A stretch of DNA of 64,000 bases. It comes from Agromyces cerinus subsp. cerinus (GTDB taxonomy: Bacteria; Actinomycetota; Actinomycetes; Actinomycetales; Microbacteriaceae). The DNA is taken from NCBI RefSeq assembly GCF_900142065.1, contig NZ_FSRJ01000006.1:62001-126000 (forward strand), in the 5' to 3' direction. Position 1 is the stretch's first letter. Every line of letters begins with the position of its first letter. The translations under genes were made by a program, and so were the position numbers. Under the pieces are notes generated by a model. It was not told where the DNA came from. It did not search any database and saw nothing but the letters and a program-made list of their open reading frames with translations. Below are positions 27,450 to 35,089 of this stretch, one piece after another.

Positions 27450-27469
27450 CGTGACTTATATAAGTCACG
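27450..27469. promoter_or_regulatory. Perfect 20-bp palindromic operator of the ArsR-SRPBCC operon
   Basis: CGTGACTTATATAAGTCACG equals its own reverse complement across all 20 bases. It ends 16 bp before the arsR-type ATG, and its TTATAT/TATAAG core could serve as the -10 element, so a bound repressor would block RNA polymerase. AT-rich DNA (ATATTAATAATG) precedes it. Autoregulation by the ArsR protein is the simplest reading. Confidence 0.8.
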
Positions 27470-27485
27470 GTGCAATCATGGTCGC

Positions 27486-27893
27486 ATGCACGCGCTCGAT
27501 GTTCTCGGAGATCCGGTGCGGCGACGCATCCTCGAGCTGATCGCCGATGGAGAGGCGCCGGCCGGCGACGTCGGCCGGGTCATCCAGGCTGAGTTCGGCA
27601 TCTCCCAGCCCGCGGTCTCGCAGCACCTGCGGGTGCTGCGCGAGTCGGGCTTCGTCACCGTGCGGCCCGACGGAGCGCGACGGCTCTACGCCGTCGACCC
27701 CGCACCGCTGGCCCAGGCCGACGCCTGGTTCGACACCTTCCGAAGCTTCTGGCAGCCGAAGCTCGACGCCCTCGGCACCGAGTTGGCGCGGGGTCGGCTG
27801 GCGCAGCGGAAGGCGACCGACGCCGAGCGCGAGCAGAATGATCCATCCCCGAACGGCGGCCCGACGGCACCCGTCGACCCGCCGCGACCGTGA
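27486..27893 (+). CDS. ArsR family winged-helix repressor (SRPBCC-linked)
   Basis: A 135-residue ArsR-type regulator: MHALDVLGDPVRRRILELIA, then FGISQPAVSQHLRVLRESGF and TVRPDGARRLYAV form the winged helix. It lacks the ELCVCDL metal-binding cysteines, so it is not a metal sensor, as is usual for ArsR proteins paired with SRPBCC/AHSA1 proteins. There is no clear ribosome site and the predicted leader is short, so it may be nearly leaderless. The SRPBCC gene follows 16 bp later. Confidence 0.93.
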   Translation: MHALDVLGDPVRRRILELIADGEAPAGDVGRVIQAEFGISQPAVSQHLRVLRESGFVTVRPDGARRLYAVDPAPLAQADAWFDTFRSFWQPKLDALGTELARGRLAQRKATDAEREQNDPSPNGGPTAPVDPPRP

Positions 27894-27909
27894 CCGAAGG
27901 AGCACCGAA

Positions 27910-28587
27910 ATGGTTGACGTGAACGCCCAGATCGACGCCGTCGCGCGCAGCATCGAGACGAAGCAGGTCGACGGCGCGCTCGCCCATGTGCAGACGCTCG
28001 CCCAGACCTACCTCTCCCCCATCGACGACGTGTGGAACGCCGTGACCTCCGCCGAGCGCATCCCGCGCTGGTTCCTGCCGATCAGCGGCGACCTGCGGCT
28101 CGGCGGCAGCTACCAGTTCGAAGGCAACGCAGGCGGCAAGATCCGGCGCTGCGATCCGCCGAACGACGGCGTGGCCGGCTACACCGTCACCTGGGGCATG
28201 GGCATGGGCGAGCCCGCGATCGTGAACGTCCGACTCATCGCGGTTGATGCCTCGTCCACTCGTCTGGAACTCGAGAACATCGCCAGCGAGGCGAGCATCC
28301 CCGAGGGCTTCTGGGAGCAGTTCGGGCCATCCGCGACCGGCATCGGCTGGGACCAGGGCCTGCTCGGCCTCGCGCTGCACTTCGCCGGCGGCGCCGAAGG
28401 TATCGCCCCTGAAGAGGCGGCGGCATGGGTGATGACCGACGAGGGCAAGTCGTTCATGCGACGTTCCGCCGACGCGTGGGCGGCGGCGCAGCAGCACGAC
28501 GGCACCGCAGCGGATGCCGCGAAGGCCGCCGCCGACCGCACCTACGGCATGTACACCGGCGAGCTGCCGCCGCCCGAGATGGGCTGA
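27910..28587 (+). CDS. SRPBCC/AHSA1-type START-like protein
   Basis: A 225-residue member of the SRPBCC superfamily: TYLSPIDDVWNAVTSAERIP, RWFLPISGDLRLGGSYQFEG and LELENIASEA are typical of AHSA1-like ligand-binding domains (about 30-170). A C-terminal helical extension (about 170-225) contains WAAAQQHDGTAADAAKAA. The ligand is unknown; such proteins often bind hydrophobic molecules. The ATG at 27910 has AAGGAG 7 nt upstream. A 70-bp piece of its 3' end recurs at 29603-29672. Confidence 0.9.
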   Translation: MVDVNAQIDAVARSIETKQVDGALAHVQTLAQTYLSPIDDVWNAVTSAERIPRWFLPISGDLRLGGSYQFEGNAGGKIRRCDPPNDGVAGYTVTWGMGMGEPAIVNVRLIAVDASSTRLELENIASEASIPEGFWEQFGPSATGIGWDQGLLGLALHFAGGAEGIAPEEAAAWVMTDEGKSFMRRSADAWAAAQQHDGTAADAAKAAADRTYGMYTGELPPPEMG

Positions 28588-28603
28588 CGGCGCGACGCGG
28601 CCG

Positions 28604-28644
28604 ACGGACTGGTGAACATGGCCGGGTCATGCTCACCAGTCCGT
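28604..28644. terminator. Convergent hairpin between SRPBCC and AraC copy 2
   Basis: ACGGACTGGTGA (28604-28615) pairs fully with TCACCAGTCCGT (28633-28644). It sits between convergent genes and matches the hairpin beside AraC copy 1. Confidence 0.65.
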
Positions 28645-29601
28645 TCCCGCACTCGTCAGGCGCGTTCCACCGGCAGCCACAGCTCGGTGGTCGCCGTGCT
28701 GAAGTCTGCGGCTCGGTCGTGGATGGCCACGACCGACGGGCCGGGCCTCAGCTGCCAGGGGTTGGACGGGAACCACTCCGAAGCTGTCGCCGCCCACGTG
28801 GATTGGAGAGCAGCCGGGTAGGGTCCAGTCGTGCGGAACACCGCCCAGGTGCCGGCCGGCACCTCGATCGCGTCGAGATCATCGGGCACCGGTGTGGCTT
28901 CGCTGACGGCGACGCCGTGCAGGTAGGTCAATTCGCTGCCCTCGGTGGCATCGGGGTCGACGTCGGCGCTGACCTGCAGCAGTCCCGCGGGTTCGGTGTT
29001 GCTCAGCGCCTTCAGGCGCGGGTGCTCCGCGTCGGGAAGCGAGGCGATATGAGCTTGGATGTGCGGGTTCGGGCCGTGGTGAATGAGCGGCACACGAGCG
29101 GCATGGCCGACAAGTCGGAAAGCCGGTCGATCTGCGATGCGAGTCTCCATCGTGGAGTTCCCTTCTATGGTCAGGCGAAACCTGAGCTGTGGTTGCGTGT
29201 GAAGGGGGCCACCGTCTCGCCGTGCCTCGCCTGGGCTGATACCGTGCACAGCCCGAAAGGCGCGACTGAATGCCTCGGTGGAGCCGTATCCGAAGCGCAC
29301 CGCTGTTCCCAACAGGTCGCGGTCTCCGAGCACGTCGGCCGCGGCCACGGTCATACGCCGTCTCCGGATGTACTCCGACAACGGCATGCCCGCCAGTGAC
29401 GAGAACATCCGGCGGACGTGATATTCAGTGGTGCCGAGGCCGGTGGTCAAGCCGGCGACGTCGATCTCCTCGGTGAGGTGCTCCTCGATGAAATCGACCA
29501 CTCGGTTCAGCACTGCGATCACGATTGCCTCCTTCGACACCAAGCCTGTTCATCGGCCCGAACCCACACCCAACTATTGCGGTTCGATTCGATCGGCCCC
29601 G
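28606..29601. repeat. 1-kb direct repeat, copy 2 (AraC regulator unit)
   Basis: Second copy of the unit at 23444-24439, equal in length and orientation. Homology stops exactly at 29601-29602, where a 70-bp fragment of the SRPBCC gene begins, so the right edge is a recombination joint. Confidence 0.85.
28656..29522 (-). CDS. AraC family regulator with GyrI-like effector domain, copy 2
   Basis: A 288-residue paralogue of the regulator at 23494-24360, about 92% identical by eye, with the same AraC double HTH and GyrI-like C-terminal domain. Differences are spread along the protein (for example Asp/Glu after ISPG, Gln/His after PLIH), without gaps or stops, so both copies appear functional. The GTG start at 29522 has AAGGAGG 5 nt upstream, as in copy 1. 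The first HTH region is nearly unchanged, so both may bind similar sites. Confidence 0.92.
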   Translation of the reverse strand: MIAVLNRVVDFIEEHLTEEIDVAGLTTGLGTTEYHVRRMFSSLAGMPLSEYIRRRRMTVAAADVLGDRDLLGTAVRFGYGSTEAFSRAFRAVHGISPGEARRDGGPLHTQPQLRFRLTIEGNSTMETRIADRPAFRLVGHAARVPLIHHGPNPHIQAHIASLPDAEHPRLKALSNTEPAGLLQVSADVDPDATEGSELTYLHGVAVSEATPVPDDLDAIEVPAGTWAVFRTTGPYPAALQSTWAATASEWFPSNPWQLRPGPSVVAIHDRAADFSTATTELWLPVERA

Positions 29602-29602
29602 C

Positions 29603-29672
29603 TCCGCCGACGCGTGGGCAGCAGCACAGCAGCACGACGGCACCGCAGCGGATGTCGCGAAGGCCGCCGCCG
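29603..29672 (+). pseudogene. 70-bp remnant of the SRPBCC gene 3' end
   Basis: This stretch matches 28465-28534 inside the SRPBCC gene at 66 of 70 positions. Three of the four changes are G-to-A in a GCG run and one is C-to-T. It lies in the same reading frame as the original codons, but has no start and runs into the CPBP remnant. It marks a duplication or recombination joint. Confidence 0.85.
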
Positions 29673-29704
29673 TCGCGATCGACGTGGTGCCGGAGAGGTG
29701 CGCC

Positions 29705-30292
29705 ATGCGCCGGGGTTCGGGTACGGTCATCGACGTAGACACATCAGCGCCGCCCGCCCCGGCTCTCGCCCTCGTGATCCCATCGGCTCATCGGTGGGGT
29801 CTTCTTCATGCCCTCGTCGGCGTCGGCATCTTCGTGGCCTGCATCATGGGGCCGTCGATCATTCCGATCGAGTTGATGACGTACCCGGTCTGGCTGGCAG
29901 TGAGCATCGCCATGCCGGTGCTCGTGGTCGGCTGGATCGTCTTCGTCTCGCGAAGGTGGGGCACCGGCAGCCTCATCCGCGACTAGGTCGTCTTCCGCGG
30001 GATGCTGCAGCCGTCGCTCAAGCGCTGGTTCGACGGATATGCGCCGGACCAGGATCGCAGCTTCCGGGCGACGAACGCCGCCGTGCTCGTCACCTCGGTG
30101 ATCTTCGCCTCACTCCACCTCCCGCAGGTGCTCGGCGGCGTCAACGGCGTCGCCCTGGCCGCGGGCACCCTGTTCTCGGGCATCGTCTACGGCGCCCTGG
30201 CGATGGCGACCCGACGCACGGCGCCGTCGATCTTCGTGCACTCGGCGATGAACCTCTTCGCGACCGCCAGCGCCTACGGGCTGGTCGGTTGA
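29705..30292 (+). pseudogene. CPBP family intramembrane protease, interrupted at the catalytic Glu
   Basis: Conceptual translation through a TAG at 29984-29986 gives one continuous CPBP/Abi protein of about 195 residues. The N-terminal half has two helices. The stop lies in the sequence LIRD-stop-VVFRGML, where the family has EExxxR, so a GAG-to-TAG change would hit the catalytic glutamate. Downstream are FASLHLPQ (FxxxH) and FVHSAMNLFA (HxxxN). The ATG at 29705 is the likeliest start. The truncated product would lack all active-site residues. A sequencing error is possible. Confidence 0.78.
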
Positions 30293-30528
30293 CCCTCGTG
30301 ACGCTGACCGTGTTGCTCATCGCAGGGATCATCCAGGTCTGCATTGCGCCCGCCGTGATCCTGGCACGACGCCCGATCGCCGAATGGCTCGCAGACAACA
30401 TCCCTCCGTTGGATGTGACCTGGTTTCATGTGCGAGGCGGGCTCTATATGGCACTCGGAGGCGTCGCCGGCGCCATCTCCGGCGCACTCTTCATCGTCAT
30501 GGCGGCCTCCGCTCTCGCCCAGACGTAA
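30289..30528 (+). CDS. Small two-helix membrane protein, unknown function
   Basis: A 79-residue frame starting with TTG at 30289, whose TTGA overlaps the stop of the CPBP remnant; a GTG at 30298 is an alternative. Two hydrophobic segments are seen: LLIAGIIQVCIAPAVILA and YMALGGVAGAISGALFIVMA. No family is recognised. The overlap suggests coupling to the CPBP gene before that gene was broken. It might be an accessory or immunity-like protein, a guess from context only. Confidence 0.5.
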   Translation: MTLVTLTVLLIAGIIQVCIAPAVILARRPIAEWLADNIPPLDVTWFHVRGGLYMALGGVAGAISGALFIVMAASALAQT

Positions 30529-30584
30529 ACCGGCCAGCCAGACGGCGTGCGACCGGCAAGCTCGCCAGGCAATGAGGGATACGG

Positions 30585-31037
30585 CTAGATGCAGATCCAG
30601 CAGTAGAGCCCGGCCTGGTCGGAGCGCGCCGTCAGCGCGATCGACCTGATCGCGATGAGGAACTCTGCGAGGTCGGCGGGGTCGGCTCTGCCGTCGAACT
30701 CCTCGGACTGCGCCCACGGCACGGCGACCTCGCGCAGTCGCGTTTCGTCGGCATCGGCGATGGCATCGGAGACGACCGCGTCGACCTCGACCACGAAGAT
30801 GCTGCCGTCACCGTCGTCGGCGATCGGGCCCGACTTCGCCGTGTCCGCGAGGATCTCGTCGAAGGTGCGGCCCGTCAACAGGGCGGCCGCGGTGCCGAGC
30901 CCCACCGTCGGGTCGATGCCCTTCGTGCTCACCGTCGGAAAGACCGGTTCGGCGCCCGGCCCGAGCGGCCCGTGCTCGAGAACCGAGGCCGCTCCGGCAT
31001 CATCGGGGGCGGTGAAGTAGTCGAAGAGGATTCCCAT
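30585..31037 (-). CDS. Hypothetical acidic protein
   Basis: A 150-residue, acidic, soluble protein that begins MGILFDYFTAPDDAGAASVL and ends in GLYCWICI. It has no signal peptide, helix-turn-helix or known catalytic motif. Similar small MGILFDYF proteins seem to occur singly in related actinobacteria, but I cannot name a family. There is no clear ribosome site before the ATG at 31037. Codon use fits the window. Confidence 0.65.
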   Translation of the reverse strand: MGILFDYFTAPDDAGAASVLEHGPLGPGAEPVFPTVSTKGIDPTVGLGTAAALLTGRTFDEILADTAKSGPIADDGDGSIFVVEVDAVVSDAIADADETRLREVAVPWAQSEEFDGRADPADLAEFLIAIRSIALTARSDQAGLYCWICI

Positions 31038-31080
31038 GTGGCGAGCGTAGTGGCGCGCACCGACGTCGCATCGCCCTCCC

Positions 31081-31620
31081 TCAGTGCACGAGCGAGCTCA
31101 ACCAGACGACCGCGAGTCCCAGAACCATCGTGATCACCGCGCTGAGCAGCCGGAGATACCAGGCGCCGCGATTGCGCTCGGAATTGACCCAGCCGATGAC
31201 GGCGAGACTGACGATCCCGATCCAGAGCGCGATGTAGTACGCGACATACTCGTCGACCCACCCCAGCGTCGCGAGCGCAAGCGCCAGTGCCGGCAGCAGC
31301 ATGGCCAGCAGCATCCCGACCGATCGCGAGGCGGTGCGAGCAACAGCCCGGCCGATCGGAACCGCACGTCCCTCTGCGGTGCGCCGGCTCGCCACGACGC
31401 CGGCGTAGAGGTGCGTCAGCCAGAACACGCCGACCGTACCGACGATGAAGAGCAGCACTTCGAGATCGGTGTCGAACTTCCACCCGACGGTGATGAGTGC
31501 CGTGACGAGCACCAACCCGTAGACGGCGTGCTCGGTGTTGTAGGCGTCGAGGACGAACCTCACGGGGCGTGCTGCCGCCTCCGCAACGGTACGACGAGAA
31601 TGCGCAGCCTCTTCGCCCAT
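31081..31620 (-). CDS. Polytopic membrane protein of unknown function
   Basis: A 179-residue protein with about five hydrophobic helices after a 30-residue cytosolic lead (VYGLVLVTALITVGW, LLFIVGTVGVFWLTHLYAGV, SVGMLLAMLLPALALALATL and two more). The ATG at 31620 is preferred over a GTG at 31626. No family motif is visible. It lies 43 bp after the acidic hypothetical gene's start and may share its transcript. Confidence 0.65.
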   Translation of the reverse strand: MGEEAAHSRRTVAEAAARPVRFVLDAYNTEHAVYGLVLVTALITVGWKFDTDLEVLLFIVGTVGVFWLTHLYAGVVASRRTAEGRAVPIGRAVARTASRSVGMLLAMLLPALALALATLGWVDEYVAYYIALWIGIVSLAVIGWVNSERNRGAWYLRLLSAVITMVLGLAVVWLSSLVH

Positions 31621-31692
31621 GCACACAGATTCCCACGCAAGGGGGCCTTCTGGCGAGCACGCGGCGAAATTCGTCGGCTCCCGAACTCGACG

Positions 31693-32436
31693 TCAGCCGC
31701 GGGGCGTCCACCCCGACGGCAGCGGCCCGTCGATCGCCGCCCGTTCCAGGTCCGCCGACGCAGACCAGCCCTGCGCGGCATCCGTCGTCTCGAAGCCGCC
31801 GCGCGCGACCCGGAACCCGACGTCTTCGTGGTGCATGCGCGGGGCGCCGCCCCGGCGCACGGACGCCCGCACGCTCCACGCGTCGTCGGCGAATCCGCCG
31901 CCGCGGAACACGCGGTACGCGTCGTAGCGAGCCGGATCGAGCAGGTCCCAGCACCACTCCCACACGTTGCCGAGCGTGTCGAAGAGCCCGTTGAGGTTCG
32001 GATGCTTCCCGCCGACGTCCTGCGGCGCGGTCACGCCGTCGGCGCTCGTCCAGGCGACCTCGTCGAGCGGACCGTAGTGCGGGCGCGTCGACCCGGCACG
32101 GCAGGCGAACTCCCACTCGGCCTCGGTCGGCAGGCGGAACCCGTCGGAGTCGACGTGCCAGGTGACGTCTTCACCGTCGTACGTATACGCGGGTTCGAGC
32201 CCCTCCCATTCGGATGCCGCGTTGCAGAAGCGGATCGCCCGCAGCCAGCTCACGTCGGTCGCCGGGCGTCGCGGATGCCGCGCCGTCTCGCCGAGCAGCT
32301 CGGCGAGCTGCTCCTGCGTCACCGGGTACACCCCGATCTCGAACGGCTCGAGGTCGACGCTCCAGCGCACCTTGCGGCGCGCGTCGTGGAGGCCGACGGT
32401 GCCCCCGTCGATGCTCGCCATCTCGATGTCCGTCAC
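31693..32436 (-). CDS. SUMF1/FGE-like domain protein without the active-site cysteines
   Basis: A 247-residue protein with the formylglycine-generating-enzyme fold: PFEIGVYPVTQEQLAELLGE, LPTEAEWEFACRAGS, GLFDTLGNVWEWCWD and RVFRGGGFADDAWSVRAS. In true FGE the C-terminal region carries paired catalytic cysteines; here that region (GGGFADDAWSVRASVRRGGA) has none, so it is probably not a sulfatase activator. Related domains bind ligands or act in other pathways. Start is uncertain: GTG at 32436 or ATG at 32421. Confidence 0.82.
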   Translation of the reverse strand: MTDIEMASIDGGTVGLHDARRKVRWSVDLEPFEIGVYPVTQEQLAELLGETARHPRRPATDVSWLRAIRFCNAASEWEGLEPAYTYDGEDVTWHVDSDGFRLPTEAEWEFACRAGSTRPHYGPLDEVAWTSADGVTAPQDVGGKHPNLNGLFDTLGNVWEWCWDLLDPARYDAYRVFRGGGFADDAWSVRASVRRGGAPRMHHEDVGFRVARGGFETTDAAQGWSASADLERAAIDGPLPSGWTPRG

Positions 32437-32527
32437 CGAGGCAGTCTCGCACGCCGGCGCACGTGTGACGTCGATCGGGCGGCCGCATGACGAACGCGAT
32501 GCGTCGGCAGCCGCCCGATGGCGCGTC

Positions 32528-33664
32528 TCAGCCGGCCGGCGGGCTCGTCGGCGTCGCCGACGGACTCGGCTCGGCATCCGGCGCGGTGAGCTCGGCGATC
32601 GCCCGCTCGAAGGCGGCGATCGTCGCGGCATCGACCGCACCCGTCGGCTCGACGCCGAGTTCGGTCTGGAACGCCTGCAGCGCTGCGGTGAGCTCGTCCG
32701 ACCACACCCCGTCGACCGGTCCGTCCCAGAACCCGACGAGCTTCAGCGTCTGCTGCACGGCTGCCGTCGACGCGAGCGACTCCTGGGCGGCGGCACCACC
32801 GAGCGCCACGAGTTCAGCCTGGAGCGCCGCGGCCGTCGCCTTGTCGACCGTGCCGGTGACCGGAAGTCCGTTCGCCTCCTGCAGGTCTTCGATCGCCTGC
32901 ACGGTCAGCGGCCCCGACACCCCGTCGACGGTGCCCGTGTAGTACCCGGCCGTGGCGAGGTCCTGTTGCAGCGCGAACGTGTACGCACCGACCGCCGTCA
33001 CGGCCTGCACCTGCTGGTCGTCCGTGAGGCAACCGGCATCGGCGAAGAGCGTGAGCCACGCCATCTCGAGCGCGACGACCGCACTGTTGAACTGCTCGGA
33101 TGCATCCGCCAGCGGCGTCTGCTCGGTGATGCCACCTTGCGCGTCCTCGAATTCGGCTTCGGCCTGCTTCACCCGGTCGACCGAGGCGGTCGGCGCCAGC
33201 GGCGTGCTGGTCGGGGCGGGCGGAACGACGGATGGCGTGCCGGTCGGCCCTGCCTCCGCCGCGGCAAGGGCGGTCTGCGCCTCGACGAGTTCCTGTTGGG
33301 CGACCGCGAGGGCCTGCTGCGCGTCGACCGCGGCTTCGGCGCCGTCGAACGCGTCGTCGCGGGGATCCGCGAGATCGGCGCCCGCGACCTGAACGTCACC
33401 GACCGTGGGCGCGGTGTCGTTCAACACGTCGCCGTACCGATCGAGTGCACTGATGTAGTCGCTGCTCGCGCCGCAGAACTCCTCGGATGCGGCGTCGAAC
33501 TCGGCCTGGGCGCTCGCCACGGCCTTCTCCTTCGCGGTGACCTGCGCCTTGGCCCGGTCGACGCTGTCGGCGCCCTCCGTGCATCCGGCGAGCGCCACCA
33601 CGACGAACACCGACACCATGGCAGTAGCGAGCAGCCCCGACATCCTCGCGCGATCTCTGTTCAC
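32528..33664 (-). CDS. Lipoprotein with two peptidoglycan-binding domains
   Basis: A 378-residue exported protein. The lipobox VVALAGC places the lipidated Cys near residue 28. A coiled-coil-like, Ala/Gln-rich region follows (about 35-150), then a Pro/Thr linker, a helical part, and two PG_binding_1 repeats: TAGYYTGTVDGVSGPLTVQA (about 245-290) and LVGFWDGPVDGVWSDELTAA (about 305-355). The C-terminus is Pro/Ser-rich. It should be membrane-anchored and bind the cell wall. No catalytic domain is present. Confidence 0.87.
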   Translation of the reverse strand: MNRDRARMSGLLATAMVSVFVVVALAGCTEGADSVDRAKAQVTAKEKAVASAQAEFDAASEEFCGASSDYISALDRYGDVLNDTAPTVGDVQVAGADLADPRDDAFDGAEAAVDAQQALAVAQQELVEAQTALAAAEAGPTGTPSVVPPAPTSTPLAPTASVDRVKQAEAEFEDAQGGITEQTPLADASEQFNSAVVALEMAWLTLFADAGCLTDDQQVQAVTAVGAYTFALQQDLATAGYYTGTVDGVSGPLTVQAIEDLQEANGLPVTGTVDKATAAALQAELVALGGAAAQESLASTAAVQQTLKLVGFWDGPVDGVWSDELTAALQAFQTELGVEPTGAVDAATIAAFERAIAELTAPDAEPSPSATPTSPPAG

Positions 33665-33740
33665 GCATATCCCCCGATCATGTGGTGAAACTTGCTCACA
33701 TCATGGCACCGGGGCGGGTCGTGACGCGGGACATTCGCAT

Positions 33741-34199
33741 TCACGATTGCGGCAGCAGGCCTTCGCTCGCCCACCGCTCGACGATGCGCCGAGCCCGCGC
33801 GGCGTCAGCGCCCTCCAACCGCTCGAGCAGCGGACGCACGACGTCGGCGACGAGCGGGTCGACGAGCTCTCCCACCCCCGCCGATCGAAGCAACTGCTCG
33901 AGGCGGGTGAAGTCGCTCACGAGCAGCGTCGACACCTGTCCCTGCAGCAGCACGACTGCGGCGAGCCGGCGCTCGTACACCGGCTCGGCCCACAGCTCCG
34001 AAGCGAGTGCGGTCACGTCGTCATGCGTCAGTTCCGGATGCCGCCGGCGCGCGTCTCTCACCGTGCCCCGCACCGCACCGACTGAAGCTCCGTAGAACCG
34101 CAGCCCGCCGGCGATTCGCGCGGCATCCGCGCTCGCGCGCTCGTCCGATCCCTCGGCGCGGAGGGTGCGGTCGATGAATGCTGCAGCGGACGTTGTCAC
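33741..34199 (-). CDS. AlkD-like DNA alkylation repair protein, probably truncated
   Basis: A 152-residue HEAT-like repeat protein: SVGAVRGTVRDARRRHPELT, LWAEPVYERRLAAVVLL and GVGELVDPLVADVVRPLL align with the N-terminal two thirds of AlkD. The Asp of ELVD matches the catalytic Asp position. Normal AlkD proteins have about 220-240 residues and continue past RWA with a Trp-containing repeat that closes the DNA cleft; here the frame ends at LLPQS. No continuation appears in other frames downstream. The GTG at 34199 has GGGAG about 9 nt upstream. It may be inactive. Confidence 0.65.
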   Translation of the reverse strand: MTTSAAAFIDRTLRAEGSDERASADAARIAGGLRFYGASVGAVRGTVRDARRRHPELTHDDVTALASELWAEPVYERRLAAVVLLQGQVSTLLVSDFTRLEQLLRSAGVGELVDPLVADVVRPLLERLEGADAARARRIVERWASEGLLPQS

Positions 34200-34228
34200 C
34201 CTGAAATGCTCCCTCATAGGATGGCCGG

Positions 34229-34636
34229 ATGCGCCTGTTCGACCATCTCGGAATCTCCGTTGAAGATCTGCCCCGCTCCATCGAACAATTCGATCCGGTG
34301 ATGGTGGCGCTCGGTTGCACGCGGCAGGATGCCGACAACGGAGTCTCCTGGTACAAGGGCGAGGACGAGCTCATCCTCTTCCCCACTCGCGAATCGGGAA
34401 GCGGGCCGCACCGGCACGGCAAGGTCGGATGGCAGCACCTCGCCTTCCCCGTCGACTCCCGCGAAGAGGTCGACCGCCTGCACGCGATCGCCGTCCGCGC
34501 GGGCTGGACCTCCGTGCGCGACCCGAAGGTGTTCACGCGGTTCAGCGACCGCTACTACGCGTCGTTCGTCGAAGACGACAACGGCATCCGCTTCGAGTTC
34601 ATGTTCAACCCGCCGAAAGACGCCGTCGCAGACTGA
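34229..34636 (+). CDS. VOC superfamily (glyoxalase-like) protein
   Basis: A 135-residue VOC-fold protein: MRLFDHLGISVEDLPRSIEQ, then HRHGKVGWQHLAFPVDSREE and YYASFVEDDNGIRFEFMFNP. Metal-site His and Glu positions are present (DHLG, WQHLAF, FEFMF). The family includes glyoxalases, dioxygenases and antibiotic-resistance proteins, so the reaction is open. AGGA lies 8 nt before the ATG. A broken second copy is present at 35090-35730. Confidence 0.88.
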   Translation: MRLFDHLGISVEDLPRSIEQFDPVMVALGCTRQDADNGVSWYKGEDELILFPTRESGSGPHRHGKVGWQHLAFPVDSREEVDRLHAIAVRAGWTSVRDPKVFTRFSDRYYASFVEDDNGIRFEFMFNPPKDAVAD

Positions 34637-34692
34637 CCCGTCGGCGGCGACCGCAGCGAACGTCAACCCAGCTCCACGGAAGGCAACCCGAC

Positions 34693-35058
34693 ATGGCCGT
34701 ATTCGATGAGTCAGCAAACGACAGCACGAGCTACCCGCCCTGTGTTCTGCACGATGCCCGCGGCGAGAGCGGACAGGTCTTCCTGGCCTTCAGCGAGACC
34801 GCCTACACAACGCTCGGTGCGCTCGGATACCCCACCGACGGTCACGCGATGCGCAGCTTCGTCATCGCCGCCCGAGAACACGCAGGTCTCGACGGCGAAC
34901 CCGACAACATCGTGTACGAAGCCGAGTTCGACCAGTGCTTCCTCATCATCGACGACCTCGCCGCTGCAGACACCACTGCCAGCGTGATCAGCCGAGCATT
35001 CGACGACCCCAGCACCCTCGAGCGAATCGCGAGTGCCGCAACCGAGCACAGCCGCTAG
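34693..35058 (+). CDS. Hypothetical protein, small and acidic
   Basis: A 121-residue soluble, acidic protein beginning MAVFDESANDSTSYPPCVLH, with YPTDGHAMRSFVIAAREHAG and EFDQCFLIIDDLAAAD. No family is recognised with confidence; size and composition resemble polymorphic-toxin immunity proteins. No toxin gene is nearby. It sits 56 bp after the intact VOC gene and just before the VOC remnant. Ribosome site is weak. Confidence 0.6.
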   Translation: MAVFDESANDSTSYPPCVLHDARGESGQVFLAFSETAYTTLGALGYPTDGHAMRSFVIAAREHAGLDGEPDNIVYEAEFDQCFLIIDDLAAADTTASVISRAFDDPSTLERIASAATEHSR

Positions 35059-35089
35059 CCTCCCGACGCCGCCGAGCTTCGCGGCGAAC

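Noticed and set aside
34693..35058. Immunity protein of a toxin system
   Set aside because: Size and acidity fit, but no toxin gene is adjacent and I cannot match a named immunity family.
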